64,000 nt of DNA, from the NCBI GenBank assembly GCA_002424365.1, contig DIRQ01000032.1:1-64000 (forward strand). The letters run 5' to 3'. Positions 51,638-60,671 of this stretch are shown here, piece by piece (the stretch's first letter is position 1; each line of letters begins with the position of its first letter). Position numbers and translations under genes: made by a program. The notes under the pieces are model-generated. The model did no database searches and was not told the DNA's origin. It saw only the letters and a program-made list of their open reading frames with translations. Source of the DNA: Syntrophomonas sp. UBA5432 (lineage in GTDB: Bacteria > Bacillota > Syntrophomonadia > Syntrophomonadales > Syntrophomonadaceae).

Positions 51638-52328
51638 AGGAATAGACTCTGGTTATGGTGATGTAACCGTATTAAAAGATATTTCCTTAAGTGTAGAAGA
51701 AGGGGAAGTAATAAGCATTGTTGGTGCCAACGGTGCCGGTAAAACTACGCTACTAAATACCATCTCCGGAATCATCCGTCCAAAAAGTGGAGAGATTTGG
51801 CTAGATGATCAGAGAATAGACAAACTTCCGGCACATAAAATAACTGAATTGGGTATTGTTCAGGTTCCTGAAGGAAGAAGGGTTTTCCCGCTCATGACTG
51901 TATATGAAAACCTGTTGATAGGCGCTTCCTTGCCGCGGGCAAAGAGTAAACGTGAAGAAAACCTGGAATATGTCTTTGATTTACTACCACGCTTAGCCGA
52001 GCGCAAGGACCAGGTAGGTCGCACCATGAGTGGAGGCGAACAGCAAATGCTGGCAATTGGTAGAGCCTTAATGGCTATGCCCAGGCTTTTGATGTTGGAT
52101 GAACCTTCAATGGGATTATCTCCATTATTGGTAAATACCGTATTCGATGTTATCTCTAAAATAGGTGAACACAATATCACCGTACTGCTGGTGGAACAAA
52201 ATGTTAAAAAAGCCCTGCGCCTGAGCCAGCGAAGCTATGTTCTGGAAAACGGCTATTTTTCCATGGAAGGTCCCTCGGAGGAACTATTAAACAATCCCCA
52301 TATAAAGAAAGCTTATCTAGGTTTGTAA
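51618..52328 (+). CDS. livF: Branched-chain amino acid-type ABC ATPase LivF (copy 2)
   Basis: LivF ATPase: Walker A GANGAGKTTLLNTISG, IVQVPEGRRVFPLMTVYENL, signature MSGGEQQMLAIGRALM, Walker B LLMLDEPSMGLSP and LLVEQNV. Several ATGs (51612, 51618, 51624) overlap the end of livG; 51618 has AGGTG at the best distance. 236 residues from that start. Ends the operon; a hairpin CTATCCCTT/AAGGGATAG lies 24 bases downstream. Confidence 0.9.
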   Translation: MKMLTVKGIDSGYGDVTVLKDISLSVEEGEVISIVGANGAGKTTLLNTISGIIRPKSGEIWLDDQRIDKLPAHKITELGIVQVPEGRRVFPLMTVYENLLIGASLPRAKSKREENLEYVFDLLPRLAERKDQVGRTMSGGEQQMLAIGRALMAMPRLLMLDEPSMGLSPLLVNTVFDVISKIGEHNITVLLVEQNVKKALRLSQRSYVLENGYFSMEGPSEELLNNPHIKKAYLGL

Positions 52329-52352
52329 TGCTTAAGGTAGTAATTTCCCTTC

Positions 52353-52386
52353 CTATCCCTTTGGGCATACCAGCCTGAAGGGATAG
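52353..52386 (+). terminator. Hairpin after livF copy 2, possible weak terminator
   Basis: Nine-base stem CTATCCCTT/AAGGGATAG with a 16-base loop 24 bases after livF. It lacks a T run, so termination efficiency is doubtful. Confidence 0.45.
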
Positions 52387-52553
52387 CGTGGTTTCTGGTT
52401 TCCATAATCTGGGGCATAGTTCGAAATAATTCGACAATAAGTTTGCCGAAACGCGGTTATTTATTATAAGATGAAATTAAGTTAATAGTTTAACAACATG
52501 GAACTAACCTCGGAAGTGCTTGTTATTGAAGTTTTATTCCAGGAGGGATATGA

Positions 52554-54659
52554 ATGCAAGTACAGGATATCATGATACCTTTACCTTGGGTATGTAAGCA
52601 TGAACAAACCTTAAAAGAAGTGGCACATTTGCTTTTGCTGCACGGTGTTGATGGACTCCCAGTTGTTAACAGCCGGGGGAAATTTGTCGGATGTGTTGGT
52701 AAAAAACAACTGTATAGCGCCATTGCTAAAGGCATTGATTTTACGACTCCGGTGCATGAATTAATGGTGAGTAACATGATGACGGTGGCGCCGGAAACTG
52801 CATTGGAGGAAATGTATCCCTTAAGTAATAGTATGGTGCCGGTTGTTCAGAACGGTAAAATATTGGGTGTGGTCACCCGGGAAGCGGTTGCCAGTTATAG
52901 CAACCTGAATTCCAGTCATTACTCAATGCAGATGGAAGCTGCCTTTGATGCCATTTACGATGGTATTATTGGCATAGATAGTAATCAAAACATTCTCATT
53001 TTTAATAAAGCTGCTGAAGAGCTACTGGGTATAAGTAAATTATCAATCCTGGATCGGTCTTACCTGGAGATTTTTCCTCAGGGAATCTTGCATCAAGTGC
53101 TGGAGAACAGGCAAGGTGCCTTGAATCAAAAGGTTAGCTATGAGGATAAAACCCTTTTGTCAATAAACAGCCCTATTGTGATAGGAAATAAAGTAATAGG
53201 TGCCATTGCGGCTTTGCAGGACATATCAAAATTGGAGCGTGTATCCCATGAATTGGAATATACGAAAAAGCTTAAAGCAGAAGTAGATGCTATTATTGAA
53301 GCTTCGTTTGATAGTATTTTTGTAACTGATGCCAAGGGTAATGTTTTAAGTGTTAATGAAGCTTATACGAGAATCACGGGTATCAAGGCCGAAGAAATTA
53401 TGGGCAAGAATATGTACGATCTGGTGCAAGAGGGTTTGTATGATCGTTCGGCTACGATAGAGGTTATAGAAACGCATCAGTCGGTTACCTTTACGCAAAA
53501 CATCAAGACCGGTAAGACTCTCCTGGTTACAGGCAACCCGGTGTTCAATGATAAAGGCGAGTTTGTCAGAGTGCTAACCAATGGCCGTGATGTAACAGAA
53601 CTGATGCTACTCAAGCAAGAGGTTGAGCAGGCCCATAGTTTAAGTAGGCATTTCGAAGAAGAACTGAAAAAGGCCACTGCGAATTCCAAGGAAATGGTAA
53701 TTAACTCAGACAAATCCCGGGAAATTATGGATCTGACCGTACGGCTCGGCAAGGTAGATTCAACTGTTTTAATCTACGGGGAATCAGGGGTAGGCAAAGA
53801 ACTGATTGCCCGGGAACTGCATAAGAATAGCATCAGAAAAGACCGGCCGCTGATAAGCATAAATTGTGCTGCCATACCGGAGGGCCTTCTGGAGTCCGAA
53901 TTATTCGGTTATGACAGCGGTGCTTTTTCTGGGGCTAAAAAAGGCGGTAAAATGGGGATATTCGAAATAGCCAATGGGGGTACCCTCTTTTTGGATGAAA
54001 TTGGTGAAATGCCTGTTACCCTGCAGTCTAAATTATTGCGGGTGATTCAAGAAAAAGAGATACTGCGAGTTGGAGGAACCACACCAATAAATATTGATGT
54101 ACGCTTAATTACCGCTACTAACCGGGATTTGTGGGAGATGGCTAGAAAAGGACAATTCAGGCAAGACCTCTATTACCGCTTGAATGTAGTTCCTATCTAC
54201 GTACCTCCATTACGGGATAGAAAAGAGGAAATACCTGCTCTGGCTTATCATTTCTTGCGAATTATTAATGAGCAATATGACTTGCAAAAGAAGCTGGATC
54301 AAAGACTAATAGCCAGATTAATGGAATATGAATGGCCAGGTAATATTAGAGAATTGAGAAATGTTATTGAACGGGCGGTGGTAACTAGTCCGGATACAGT
54401 GATAAAATCCATCAAATTAAGCGGCAATATTAACCAGGATGAAAAAGAATATGTTATGGAAACGGAAGATTCGCCCAGAATTAACTTGCGGGAAAAGGTT
54501 AATGCTTACGAAAGGGATCTGATACAGCATTATGTTGAAACTTATAAAAGTAGTCGCAAAGTGGCTAAAGCCCTGGGCGTAAGTCAAACTACTATCATGC
54601 GCAAAGTTGCTCTCTACGGAATTAGCCTGGGAGGACAAGAAGAAGTGAACCGGGTATAG
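52554..54659 (+). CDS. Sigma-54-dependent transcriptional activator with CBS and PAS domains
   Basis: Enhancer-binding protein that opens sigma-54 holoenzyme complexes. Order: two CBS motifs (about 1-115), PAS 1 (about 125-235), PAS 2 (about 240-355), AAA+ domain (about 385-620) with Walker A GESGVGKE (409-416), sigma-54 loop GAFSGA (456-461) and Walker [13 protein letters not shown] (475-486), then a Fis-type HTH (about 665-690). CBS and PAS suggest sensing of nucleotide or acyl-CoA-related ligands, with no receiver domain, so no phosphorelay is implied. ATG 52554 follows AGGAGGGATATGA. It lies inside the 4-hydroxybutyrate island, flanked by three -24/-12 promoters, and is their probable regulator. 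Confidence 0.94.
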   Translation: MQVQDIMIPLPWVCKHEQTLKEVAHLLLLHGVDGLPVVNSRGKFVGCVGKKQLYSAIAKGIDFTTPVHELMVSNMMTVAPETALEEMYPLSNSMVPVVQNGKILGVVTREAVASYSNLNSSHYSMQMEAAFDAIYDGIIGIDSNQNILIFNKAAEELLGISKLSILDRSYLEIFPQGILHQVLENRQGALNQKVSYEDKTLLSINSPIVIGNKVIGAIAALQDISKLERVSHELEYTKKLKAEVDAIIEASFDSIFVTDAKGNVLSVNEAYTRITGIKAEEIMGKNMYDLVQEGLYDRSATIEVIETHQSVTFTQNIKTGKTLLVTGNPVFNDKGEFVRVLTNGRDVTELMLLKQEVEQAHSLSRHFEEELKKATANSKEMVINSDKSREIMDLTVRLGKVDSTVLIYGESGVGKELIARELHKNSIRKDRPLISINCAAIPEGLLESELFGYDSGAFSGAKKGGKMGIFEIANGGTLFLDEIGEMPVTLQSKLLRVIQEKEILRVGGTTPINIDVRLITATNRDLWEMARKGQFRQDLYYRLNVVPIYVPPLRDRKEEIPALAYHFLRIINEQYDLQKKLDQRLIARLMEYEWPGNIRELRNVIERAVVTSPDTVIKSIKLSGNINQDEKEYVMETEDSPRINLREKVNAYERDLIQHYVETYKSSRKVAKALGVSQTTIMRKVALYGISLGGQEEVNRV

Positions 54660-54835
54660 CTCACAAGAACCGAAAACGAATCGTGATGGTTGGGTAGATA
54701 GCACCATTATGCTAATGCTGAACCGATTTTGGGATGATTGAGCAGTGATTATGGTTAGACCGGGTTTTGGGTTTGACAGGGCGGGGGCGGTTGCAAGTTG
54801 CACTACCTGAGACTTTGATGAATCAATTGCTGGGG

Positions 54836-54853
54836 TTGGCAAGTTTCTTGCAA
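54836..54853 (+). promoter_or_regulatory. Sigma-54 (-24/-12) promoter for the acyl-CoA dehydrogenase gene
   Basis: TTGGCAAGTTTCTTGCAA: GG at 54838-54839 and GC at 54850-54851 with ten bases between. Start expected near 54863, leaving an 80-base leader. The 280-base gap before it holds no gene. Confidence 0.88.
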
Positions 54854-54942
54854 TATCAAATCAGCAAGACTAGCAAGGGAATAAGGTCTAAGGGTAATCA
54901 ATTACAGGCATTGGTTGAAAACATGGCAAAGGAGGAATAATA

Positions 54943-56085
54943 GTGGATTTTAAACTAGGTGAAGAATATGAAATGTTAAGACAGTCAGTTAGAGATTTTG
55001 CTGAAGGAGTATTGGCTCCTGGGGTAGTTGACCGAGACGAAAATGAATACTTTGATCGCAGTGTGTTCGATAAGATGGGAGAATTAGGGCTGACCGGCAT
55101 CCCCTTTGAAGAAAAATACGGCGGCGCAGGAATGGATTACCTGGCCTATGCTATCGCAGTAGAAGAACTGGGTAGAGTTGATGCCTCAGCCGCAGATACC
55201 CTTTCCGCTCATGTGAGCCTGGGCGCCTGGCCAATTTTGGCCTTTGGCACCGAAGAACAAAAGACGAAATACCTGATTCCCCTGGCAGAGGGCACTAAAT
55301 TAGGAGCTTTTGGCCTCACCGAAGCGGGAGCAGGTTCGGATGCTATTGCCATGACCTGTAAGGCAGATTTGGATGGAGATAGCTATGTCTTGAACGGAAG
55401 AAAAATATTCATTACTAATGCAGGTGCAGCCGACACCTATGTAGTATTTGCCCGCACAGGCCCTAAAGAATTAAGGAGTAAAGCATTCAGTGCATTTATC
55501 GTAGAAAAAGGCACCCCTGGTTTTTCTTTTGGAAAACATGAAAAGAAAATGGGGTTAAGGGGCACTCAGAATTGTGATTTGGTTTTCGAAGATTGCCGCA
55601 TACCCAAAGAGAACCTGTTGGGGAAAGAAGGACAAGGCTTTAAGATTTCTATGCAGACTTTGGATGGAGGAAGAATAGGAATTGCTGCTCAATCAGTAGG
55701 TATCGCCCAGGGTGCATTTGAACTTGCCCGGGACTATGCCAAACAGAGAGTGCAGTTTGGTAAACCTATTTCTGCTTTGCAGGCTATCCAATTTAAATTA
55801 GCCGATATGGCAGTAGAAATCAAAGCCTCAAGACTTCTGACCTATAATGCCGCCTGGAGAAAGAGTGAAAATCTGGACTTTGGAACAGATGCTGCCATTG
55901 CAAAACTGAAAGCATCAGAAACGGCTAATAAGGTAGCTAATCAGGCAGTACAAATTCATGGAGGCTATGGATATACACGGGAGTTCCCCGTAGAGAGAAT
56001 CATGAGGGATGCTAAGATAACGGAGATTTATGAGGGAACAAGCGAAATTCAGAGGGTCGTCATCAGCAACAATATTTTACGTTAA
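54943..56085 (+). CDS. Short-chain acyl-CoA dehydrogenase (butyryl-CoA dehydrogenase-like)
   Basis: FAD enzyme interconverting acyl-CoA and enoyl-CoA; the context (AbfD, MaoC) suggests crotonyl-CoA/butyryl-CoA. Motifs: [15 protein letters not shown] (FAD and substrate), [72 protein letters not shown], with catalytic Glu364. 380 residues, the usual bcd length. GTG 54943 follows AAAGGAGG. No etfAB genes lie beside it, so electrons go through ETF encoded elsewhere. A sigma-54 promoter precedes it. Confidence 0.92.
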   Translation: MDFKLGEEYEMLRQSVRDFAEGVLAPGVVDRDENEYFDRSVFDKMGELGLTGIPFEEKYGGAGMDYLAYAIAVEELGRVDASAADTLSAHVSLGAWPILAFGTEEQKTKYLIPLAEGTKLGAFGLTEAGAGSDAIAMTCKADLDGDSYVLNGRKIFITNAGAADTYVVFARTGPKELRSKAFSAFIVEKGTPGFSFGKHEKKMGLRGTQNCDLVFEDCRIPKENLLGKEGQGFKISMQTLDGGRIGIAAQSVGIAQGAFELARDYAKQRVQFGKPISALQAIQFKLADMAVEIKASRLLTYNAAWRKSENLDFGTDAAIAKLKASETANKVANQAVQIHGGYGYTREFPVERIMRDAKITEIYEGTSEIQRVVISNNILR

Positions 56086-56121
56086 TTTTTTAGGTAAGCA
56101 TCATACTAGGAGGTGCAATTT

Positions 56122-56544
56122 ATGAATTATCAGGACAAAATAAAAACCTGGGATACTCTTAAACCAGGTGATGTTGAAACCATGACCAAGACCATGACGG
56201 AATCAGATATTATGCTTTGGGTAGGCATTACCGGAGATATGAATCCGGTCCACATCGATCGTGTTTATAGTAAAAATACCCGTTTTAAGGATGTAGTGGT
56301 GCCCGGTCTATGTGTGGCCGGCTTGATTTCAACGGCTGTAACCAAGGTTACTTTTGGTAATGTATATGCCATGCAGAATCTAAAATTTGTTAAGCCGGTT
56401 TACATTGGCGATACCATTACCGCTACCGCTGTAATAAAAGAGAAACTGGAAGACAAACATATGGTTCAGATTGAAACTACCTGTGTTAACCAGAATAATG
56501 AGGTGGTTATTGTCGGTGAAGCCAGGGAATATATATTGGCTTAA
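56122..56544 (+). CDS. MaoC-like (R)-specific enoyl-CoA hydratase
   Basis: Hot-dog-fold hydratase, 140 residues, adding water to enoyl-CoA or acting as an acyl-CoA dehydratase. The family motif is GDMNPVHIDRVYSKNTRFKDVVVPGLCVAGL, with the catalytic Asp and His; the usual HG is replaced by PG. ATG 56122 follows AGGAGG. It lies 37 bases behind the acyl-CoA dehydrogenase gene, in the same unit, so crotonyl-CoA is the likely substrate. A strong terminator follows. Confidence 0.85.
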   Translation: MNYQDKIKTWDTLKPGDVETMTKTMTESDIMLWVGITGDMNPVHIDRVYSKNTRFKDVVVPGLCVAGLISTAVTKVTFGNVYAMQNLKFVKPVYIGDTITATAVIKEKLEDKHMVQIETTCVNQNNEVVIVGEAREYILA

Positions 56545-56583
56545 GCGTTAGACCAGTTTCGGAGTTTTTAATAGTCATTTCAG

Positions 56584-56624
56584 CAGGGGAAAGAGGGATT
56601 ATCTCTTTCCCCTGAAAATTTTTA
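56584..56624 (+). terminator. Terminator after the MaoC gene
   Basis: Perfect twelve-base stem CAGGGGAAAGAG/CTCTTTCCCCTG with a seven-base loop, followed by AAAATTTTTAT. It ends the 4-hydroxybutyrate island. Confidence 0.85.
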
Positions 56625-56877
56625 TAAGTACTATCACCTTTACCGTTTTTTCTGCCATCCTAATAGAATTTAAAATTACCCGACCGGAAGAAACTAGTTG
56701 CTATCACCAAATCAGAAACATCTCCTCCAACCTAATTTATTATTTGGCAAATATCAAGCAAATAACCTTGGGATGGATTATAATCACAATCACCCTGAAA
56801 AATATGGAAAAAAGTATGAGAATGTGACAATATATATATATACAAACTAATGGGACTAATAAAAAATGGAGGAAGCA
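56625..56877. other. AT-rich spacer before the 476-residue unknown gene
   Basis: No gene. Contains a run of TATATATATATA (about 56831-56842) and a TATAAT at about 56777-56782, suitable for a promoter but with no clear -35 box. Confidence 0.4.
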
Positions 56878-58296
56878 ATGAATCGTTTTGCAGAATCGGG
56901 TGGGGGGATAGATAGGGAAAACGGCCTACCTGAAGAAATAAGGAACAGCCGGGAGAAAATTCTAGCCTATTCGGGTATGCCTTCAGATCAAGCCCATCTC
57001 TTTACAGCCTACTTGGAACAATATAAGCGCATTGAGGGTGATTACCGAGCTGATAAAGAGATAAGAAGGCTTAAGAATGTAATTACCGAAATGTTTTTTG
57101 AGGTCTACAGTCTAGTAGCCAAAAAGGTTTTGCAGGAAAACAACTCCGGTCGGTTATATAAAATGTTTTTACAATATGGATTTATGGACGAAGAACTTGC
57201 TGGTAAAGAGAATACTCTAACCCTATACGAAATGGTAGAGCAGATTCAGCCAGAAGGTAAGTGCGCTGTATATAACGGCCTGACCTGGCTGGAAAAAATC
57301 ATGAACCGGGAAAAAGAACCTTCAGTAAATGATTTTGGGCTAGATTACCAGGATGTATTCAGGGAAAAGAAAAAACGGGGTGAGCTATCTGATAAAGATA
57401 AGGCCAGTTATGATGAAGATTTGGATGGCCGCATGGCTCATGAGATAGGCAGTATGTTCAAAATTGGTCAAAGGTTATGCTGTGGGCGCCTAAGTGACTT
57501 TTTTCCTATTTTCCACCAGGGAATGGTAATCGGGGATTTGTCCAAATCCCTAGTGACTCCGCAAAAGATAGAGAATAGTATAAACCAGATCCTACAGGTT
57601 GATTTCTCCGCCTTACATCGGGAAACGGTTTATAGTAACCCGGAAAAAAAGATTCGTCAGGAGTTGATTATGCAATCAGTTTGGCCGGATATTATTCTTT
57701 TGCCGGTCTTTGGAACCCAAGGGGTTATGTGGCAGAGCTTGACCGGAAAACTGATGAACTCTCCCGGACGTTTTCTTTTCCCCATTTTTTCGTCTGCTAA
57801 CCTGGATGATCTTATGATCGACACGGTAGCCAAGTTTCGCTGGGAGTTATCCAGGTCACTCTCGGCTTATAGTTTGAGTGATTACCAGGAAGGATCTCTG
57901 GTAGGTGACTATAGTAGCTATATTCAATTCTACAAGAAGAATCGAGACCTTTCTTCCGAAGCGAAAGAAAAACTTAAAGTGCAGATAGAGAAAAAGCGCA
58001 ACAACACTGCTGAAATCTTTGCCTCCGATTACTTTACCTGGGTACGCTATGAATCCAAAGGTATGCTGCGATTAAATAAGGTAGCCCGGCAGATTCTCTT
58101 CAAACACTGCCCTTTTTCTCAACCGATTCGAAATAGCCTGGAGAAACAGCCCCTGTTTAGCCAATTCATTCGCCAATATGAAAACATAATAGCCAGACAG
58201 GCCCGGCTACTGGAAGCACGCTATTCTAAATTACGGCGTTCCGGTATTGAGCTCGACCTGGAACTGAAGGATAATTTATTATATTACCAGAGTTAA
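56878..58296 (+). CDS. Uncharacterised soluble protein
   Basis: About 472 residues, with no signal peptide or membrane segment. I do not recognise a family. The sequence is mixed helical, rich in charged residues, with long helices at both ends (for example QYENIIARQARLLEARYSKLRRSGIELDLEL near the C-terminus) and a central hydrophobic part WPDIILLPVFGTQGVMWQSLTGK. No catalytic motif stands out. ATG 56878 is five bases after GGAGG; ATG 56866 lies just before that site. It has its own terminator, downstream of the island, and convergent with the HTH gene, so its role cannot be inferred from neighbours. Confidence 0.7.
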   Translation: MNRFAESGGGIDRENGLPEEIRNSREKILAYSGMPSDQAHLFTAYLEQYKRIEGDYRADKEIRRLKNVITEMFFEVYSLVAKKVLQENNSGRLYKMFLQYGFMDEELAGKENTLTLYEMVEQIQPEGKCAVYNGLTWLEKIMNREKEPSVNDFGLDYQDVFREKKKRGELSDKDKASYDEDLDGRMAHEIGSMFKIGQRLCCGRLSDFFPIFHQGMVIGDLSKSLVTPQKIENSINQILQVDFSALHRETVYSNPEKKIRQELIMQSVWPDIILLPVFGTQGVMWQSLTGKLMNSPGRFLFPIFSSANLDDLMIDTVAKFRWELSRSLSAYSLSDYQEGSLVGDYSSYIQFYKKNRDLSSEAKEKLKVQIEKKRNNTAEIFASDYFTWVRYESKGMLRLNKVARQILFKHCPFSQPIRNSLEKQPLFSQFIRQYENIIARQARLLEARYSKLRRSGIELDLELKDNLLYYQS

Positions 58297-58329
58297 AGGA
58301 ACTCTTTTTTATTATTTTAGAGGTTAGTC

Positions 58330-58359
58330 AAAAAACCGGTCCTATGAACCGGTTTTTTT
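58330..58359. terminator. Bidirectional terminator between convergent genes
   Basis: AAAAACCGGT/ACCGGTTTTT stem with a CCTATGA loop, T run on both strands. Serves the unknown gene upstream and the HTH gene on the minus strand. Confidence 0.85.
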
Positions 58360-58383
58360 GTATCAGGAAAGCAAGTTTATTTC

Positions 58384-59910
58384 TTATAGAGTTTTTAAGG
58401 TTTCGGCAACGGTATTAATAGTGTCTATGGTAATACTTCTTTGAATTCTATCCCGGGGTTGTTTATTTAACATGAGTCGCATATAGTCCCAAAAAGCAGC
58501 ATTCATATTACTTTCGTTTATAGCAAATGTAATTGCCGGTAGTGTGCTTTTTTCAACAATCACGCCCACATCTTCTTTGCAATAGACCGAACACCCATCT
58601 ATTTTGCTGGCTGGTACAAGGTGCACATTATATGTATTAAAGGTTTCAAGAAGTTCGACAATATGTTGAAGATGTTTACTAAATTCTTTTGGGGTGTAAA
58701 AGACCAGGTTATGGGTAAACATATGGGGGAAATTAACCATAGCCTTACCGCTTTGTATTGTTCGCAAATCGGGAATAGGAACTATTTCAGTAAAGTAATA
58801 GTTCTGCAGGCTGTTTTCAAAGCGTTTTAGCCTGTTTTGGTGATAGGATAACATTTTACTCCGGTTATTATCATCAATGCGTGAACATATACTTTCTGCA
58901 ACATCAAATGGCATAGTTATAGCTGAAAACATATCGGCTTTTAATACCGAGTGACCTTCTTCTTCCTCAAATTCAGTAAGAACAGAAGGATAGTTCCCCG
59001 GGTTGTTGGGTGTAAAAATGCGCATCAACGGGCGGCAGAGAGAAAAATATTCCTGATATTCTTCTGTCAGTGCAGCAATGGTATTTTTATCGGTATAAAA
59101 GAAATTAGCGGCACTTTTTACCCCATCACCTACAGAACTTGAAGTAACTACGGCTGTATCAAGTGCGATAAACAATGTACGCTTAAAAATTCCGTCGCGG
59201 CTTTTGGGATAGTAGTAGGGTTCTATGGCACCGGTCATATAAAGCGGTAGCCACTTTTCAATTCCCAAAAGCATTTCATCAAGATTGCGGTTTATTACAT
59301 GAATGATTTTTATTTTGTTGCCGTTCTGAATTACCTTAAATAATAGTGCTGCCCACTTTGCAGTAAACTTGGGGTTTTCCGTTAGCCATTCAATGTTCTC
59401 CTCACTGAATAGATACAGAGTTGTAGGACTTTTTCTTTTTATCACCAGAGACAGGAATCTAATGACTGCATTCCTCTTACCTTCTGCTCCATAAAACACG
59501 TTATCACCTGATTGCTCATTTGCAATAACAGTCAAACTATCGGTATCTAGATCACTGGGTACCTTTGCAAACTGGAAATTGGTCAGGCCATCCATAAAGC
59601 TAGCAACTGAATTGGTTGGCATAATCTCTTCTAAAAACCACGCATCTATTAATACTGTTAATTCACTATTATTGCTGGGTAAATCCTTTTGAAGCATTTC
59701 CCTTAATGCTGCTTTTTGATATTCAGTAGTACAATTCCTGGCAAAATACTCTGACATTGCTGTTATATAGTTTTGATTTTTGGAAGGAGTTCGGTCTCCT
59801 CTTCTTAATCGGCTGACCAGGGAGGGATCAATAGAAATTGCGCGGGCCAGTACACTGTTGGTTGTACTTGTTATATTCATTATTAAATCAAGTTTCTCAC
59901 TAAAGGCCAT
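58384..59910 (-). CDS. Large HTH-domain regulator, otherwise uncharacterised
   Basis: 508 residues with an N-terminal XRE-like helix-turn-helix (about residues 5-50: TTNSVLARAISIDPSLVSRLRRGDRTPS), then about 450 residues of unassigned sequence with PLD-like or sensor-like alternation (TLYLFSEENIEWL, KIKIIHVINRNLDEMLLGIEKWLPLYMTGAIEPYYYPK, TAVVTSSSVGDGVKS). No membrane segment. Transcribed minus, opposite a small gene at 60075, with a 9-base inverted repeat between them that also contains a possible -35 TTGACA. Autorepression through that palindrome is likely but untested. Confidence 0.75.
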   Translation of the reverse strand: MAFSEKLDLIMNITSTTNSVLARAISIDPSLVSRLRRGDRTPSKNQNYITAMSEYFARNCTTEYQKAALREMLQKDLPSNNSELTVLIDAWFLEEIMPTNSVASFMDGLTNFQFAKVPSDLDTDSLTVIANEQSGDNVFYGAEGKRNAVIRFLSLVIKRKSPTTLYLFSEENIEWLTENPKFTAKWAALLFKVIQNGNKIKIIHVINRNLDEMLLGIEKWLPLYMTGAIEPYYYPKSRDGIFKRTLFIALDTAVVTSSSVGDGVKSAANFFYTDKNTIAALTEEYQEYFSLCRPLMRIFTPNNPGNYPSVLTEFEEEEGHSVLKADMFSAITMPFDVAESICSRIDDNNRSKMLSYHQNRLKRFENSLQNYYFTEIVPIPDLRTIQSGKAMVNFPHMFTHNLVFYTPKEFSKHLQHIVELLETFNTYNVHLVPASKIDGCSVYCKEDVGVIVEKSTLPAITFAINESNMNAAFWDYMRLMLNKQPRDRIQRSITIDTINTVAETLKTL

Positions 59911-59973
59911 TTTAGAACACCACCAGTAGTCTATATACCTTATATTACATTATTTATGCCAATAAAACATAGC

Positions 59974-59998
59974 TTTTTGACATAATTTGTGTCAAAAA
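59974..59998. promoter_or_regulatory. Palindromic operator in the divergent HTH/small-gene promoter
   Basis: TTTTTGACA (59974-59982) and TGTCAAAAA (59990-59998) form a perfect 9-base inverted repeat spaced by seven bases. A third TGTCAA half-site follows at 60001-60006. On the minus strand, TTGACA within the repeat plus TATGTT 18 bases on gives a promoter for the HTH gene, so the operator overlaps the -35 element. Confidence 0.75.
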
Positions 59999-60074
59999 TT
60001 TGTCAATGACGAATGGGAAAACCCTATTTTTAAACGAAACGGAGCTACATATAATTAATACAGAGGTGGTAATC

Positions 60075-60380
60075 ATGCCATATAATGTTAAACTCCGCTG
60101 TGGATTTTTTAAAACTCAGCCATATGTGCTTGATATTGTGGGAAAGCAAATTGTTCTCTATCCAAAACATGACAACGATTCGGAGAAATTTGTAATAGAT
60201 GAAGATGAGTTGAATACCATAAGCATAATCAAAAATAAAAACTTTGCCGAGTTTGAAATCAAAACTCAATCTGTTTTATATCTAGGGAGTCTTGATAGCA
60301 ATATTAATCTGGAGGAACTATTATGTGATTTCACCAGTATATTTGGTAGAAAATTCATTATTAATGGGAGGGATAGCTAG
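60075..60380 (+). CDS. Small uncharacterised protein divergent from the HTH gene
   Basis: 101 residues, predominantly beta in pattern: YNVKLRCGFFKTQPYVLDIVGKQIVLYPK, then EFEIKTQSVLYLGSL. The alternation with a final helix-like stretch resembles PH/GRAM-like domains, but I cannot name a family. ATG 60075 is placed by AGAGGTGG five bases upstream; the open frame back to 60000 is unsupported. It shares the regulatory region of the HTH gene and may be its target. Confidence 0.6.
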   Translation: MPYNVKLRCGFFKTQPYVLDIVGKQIVLYPKHDNDSEKFVIDEDELNTISIIKNKNFAEFEIKTQSVLYLGSLDSNINLEELLCDFTSIFGRKFIINGRDS

Positions 60381-60671
60381 GGAATGGGGTGGTGGTAGCA
60401 GCGATATAGGTATGGTTAAGTTCAGGGGTGGCCAAAACTATGGGGTTAATTATGAATTCTTAATTTTGAATTACTGTGGAAATGCTTGTGCATTTTTCTT
60501 TATTACACTTAACGCAACCCCAACGGCTATTTTCATCGGTGGTTGTGTATGCTTTGGCATTCACGGGGGGGGTTAATTAGAAAATAGATTTCAGGAACCG
60601 GTTTCAGGCACGGGGCTATTAATGAGTGAAGATTGGCTAAGTGCCGGATAAATAATACGGGAGGGATTGCA
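60381..60671. other. Spacer before lemA, no gene seen
   Basis: A 94-residue frame at 60292-60576 overlaps the preceding gene and lacks a ribosome binding site. GAAATGC/GCATTT with a TTGT loop plus a T-rich tail (about 60479-60501) may be a weak terminator. Confidence 0.35.

Noticed and set aside
53712..53726. Near match to a Noc-binding site inside the activator gene
   Set aside because: AAATCCCGGGAAATT matches the Bacillus Noc site at about 12 of 14 bases, but one such match in 64 kb is not convincing.
54781..54810. A second -24/-12 promoter near GGCGGTTGCAAGTTGCAC
   Set aside because: No GG-GC pair there has the required ten-base spacing; the true match is at 54836-54853.
60292..60576. 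94-residue open frame after the small HTH-linked gene
   Set aside because: It overlaps that gene out of frame, has odd composition and no ribosome binding site.
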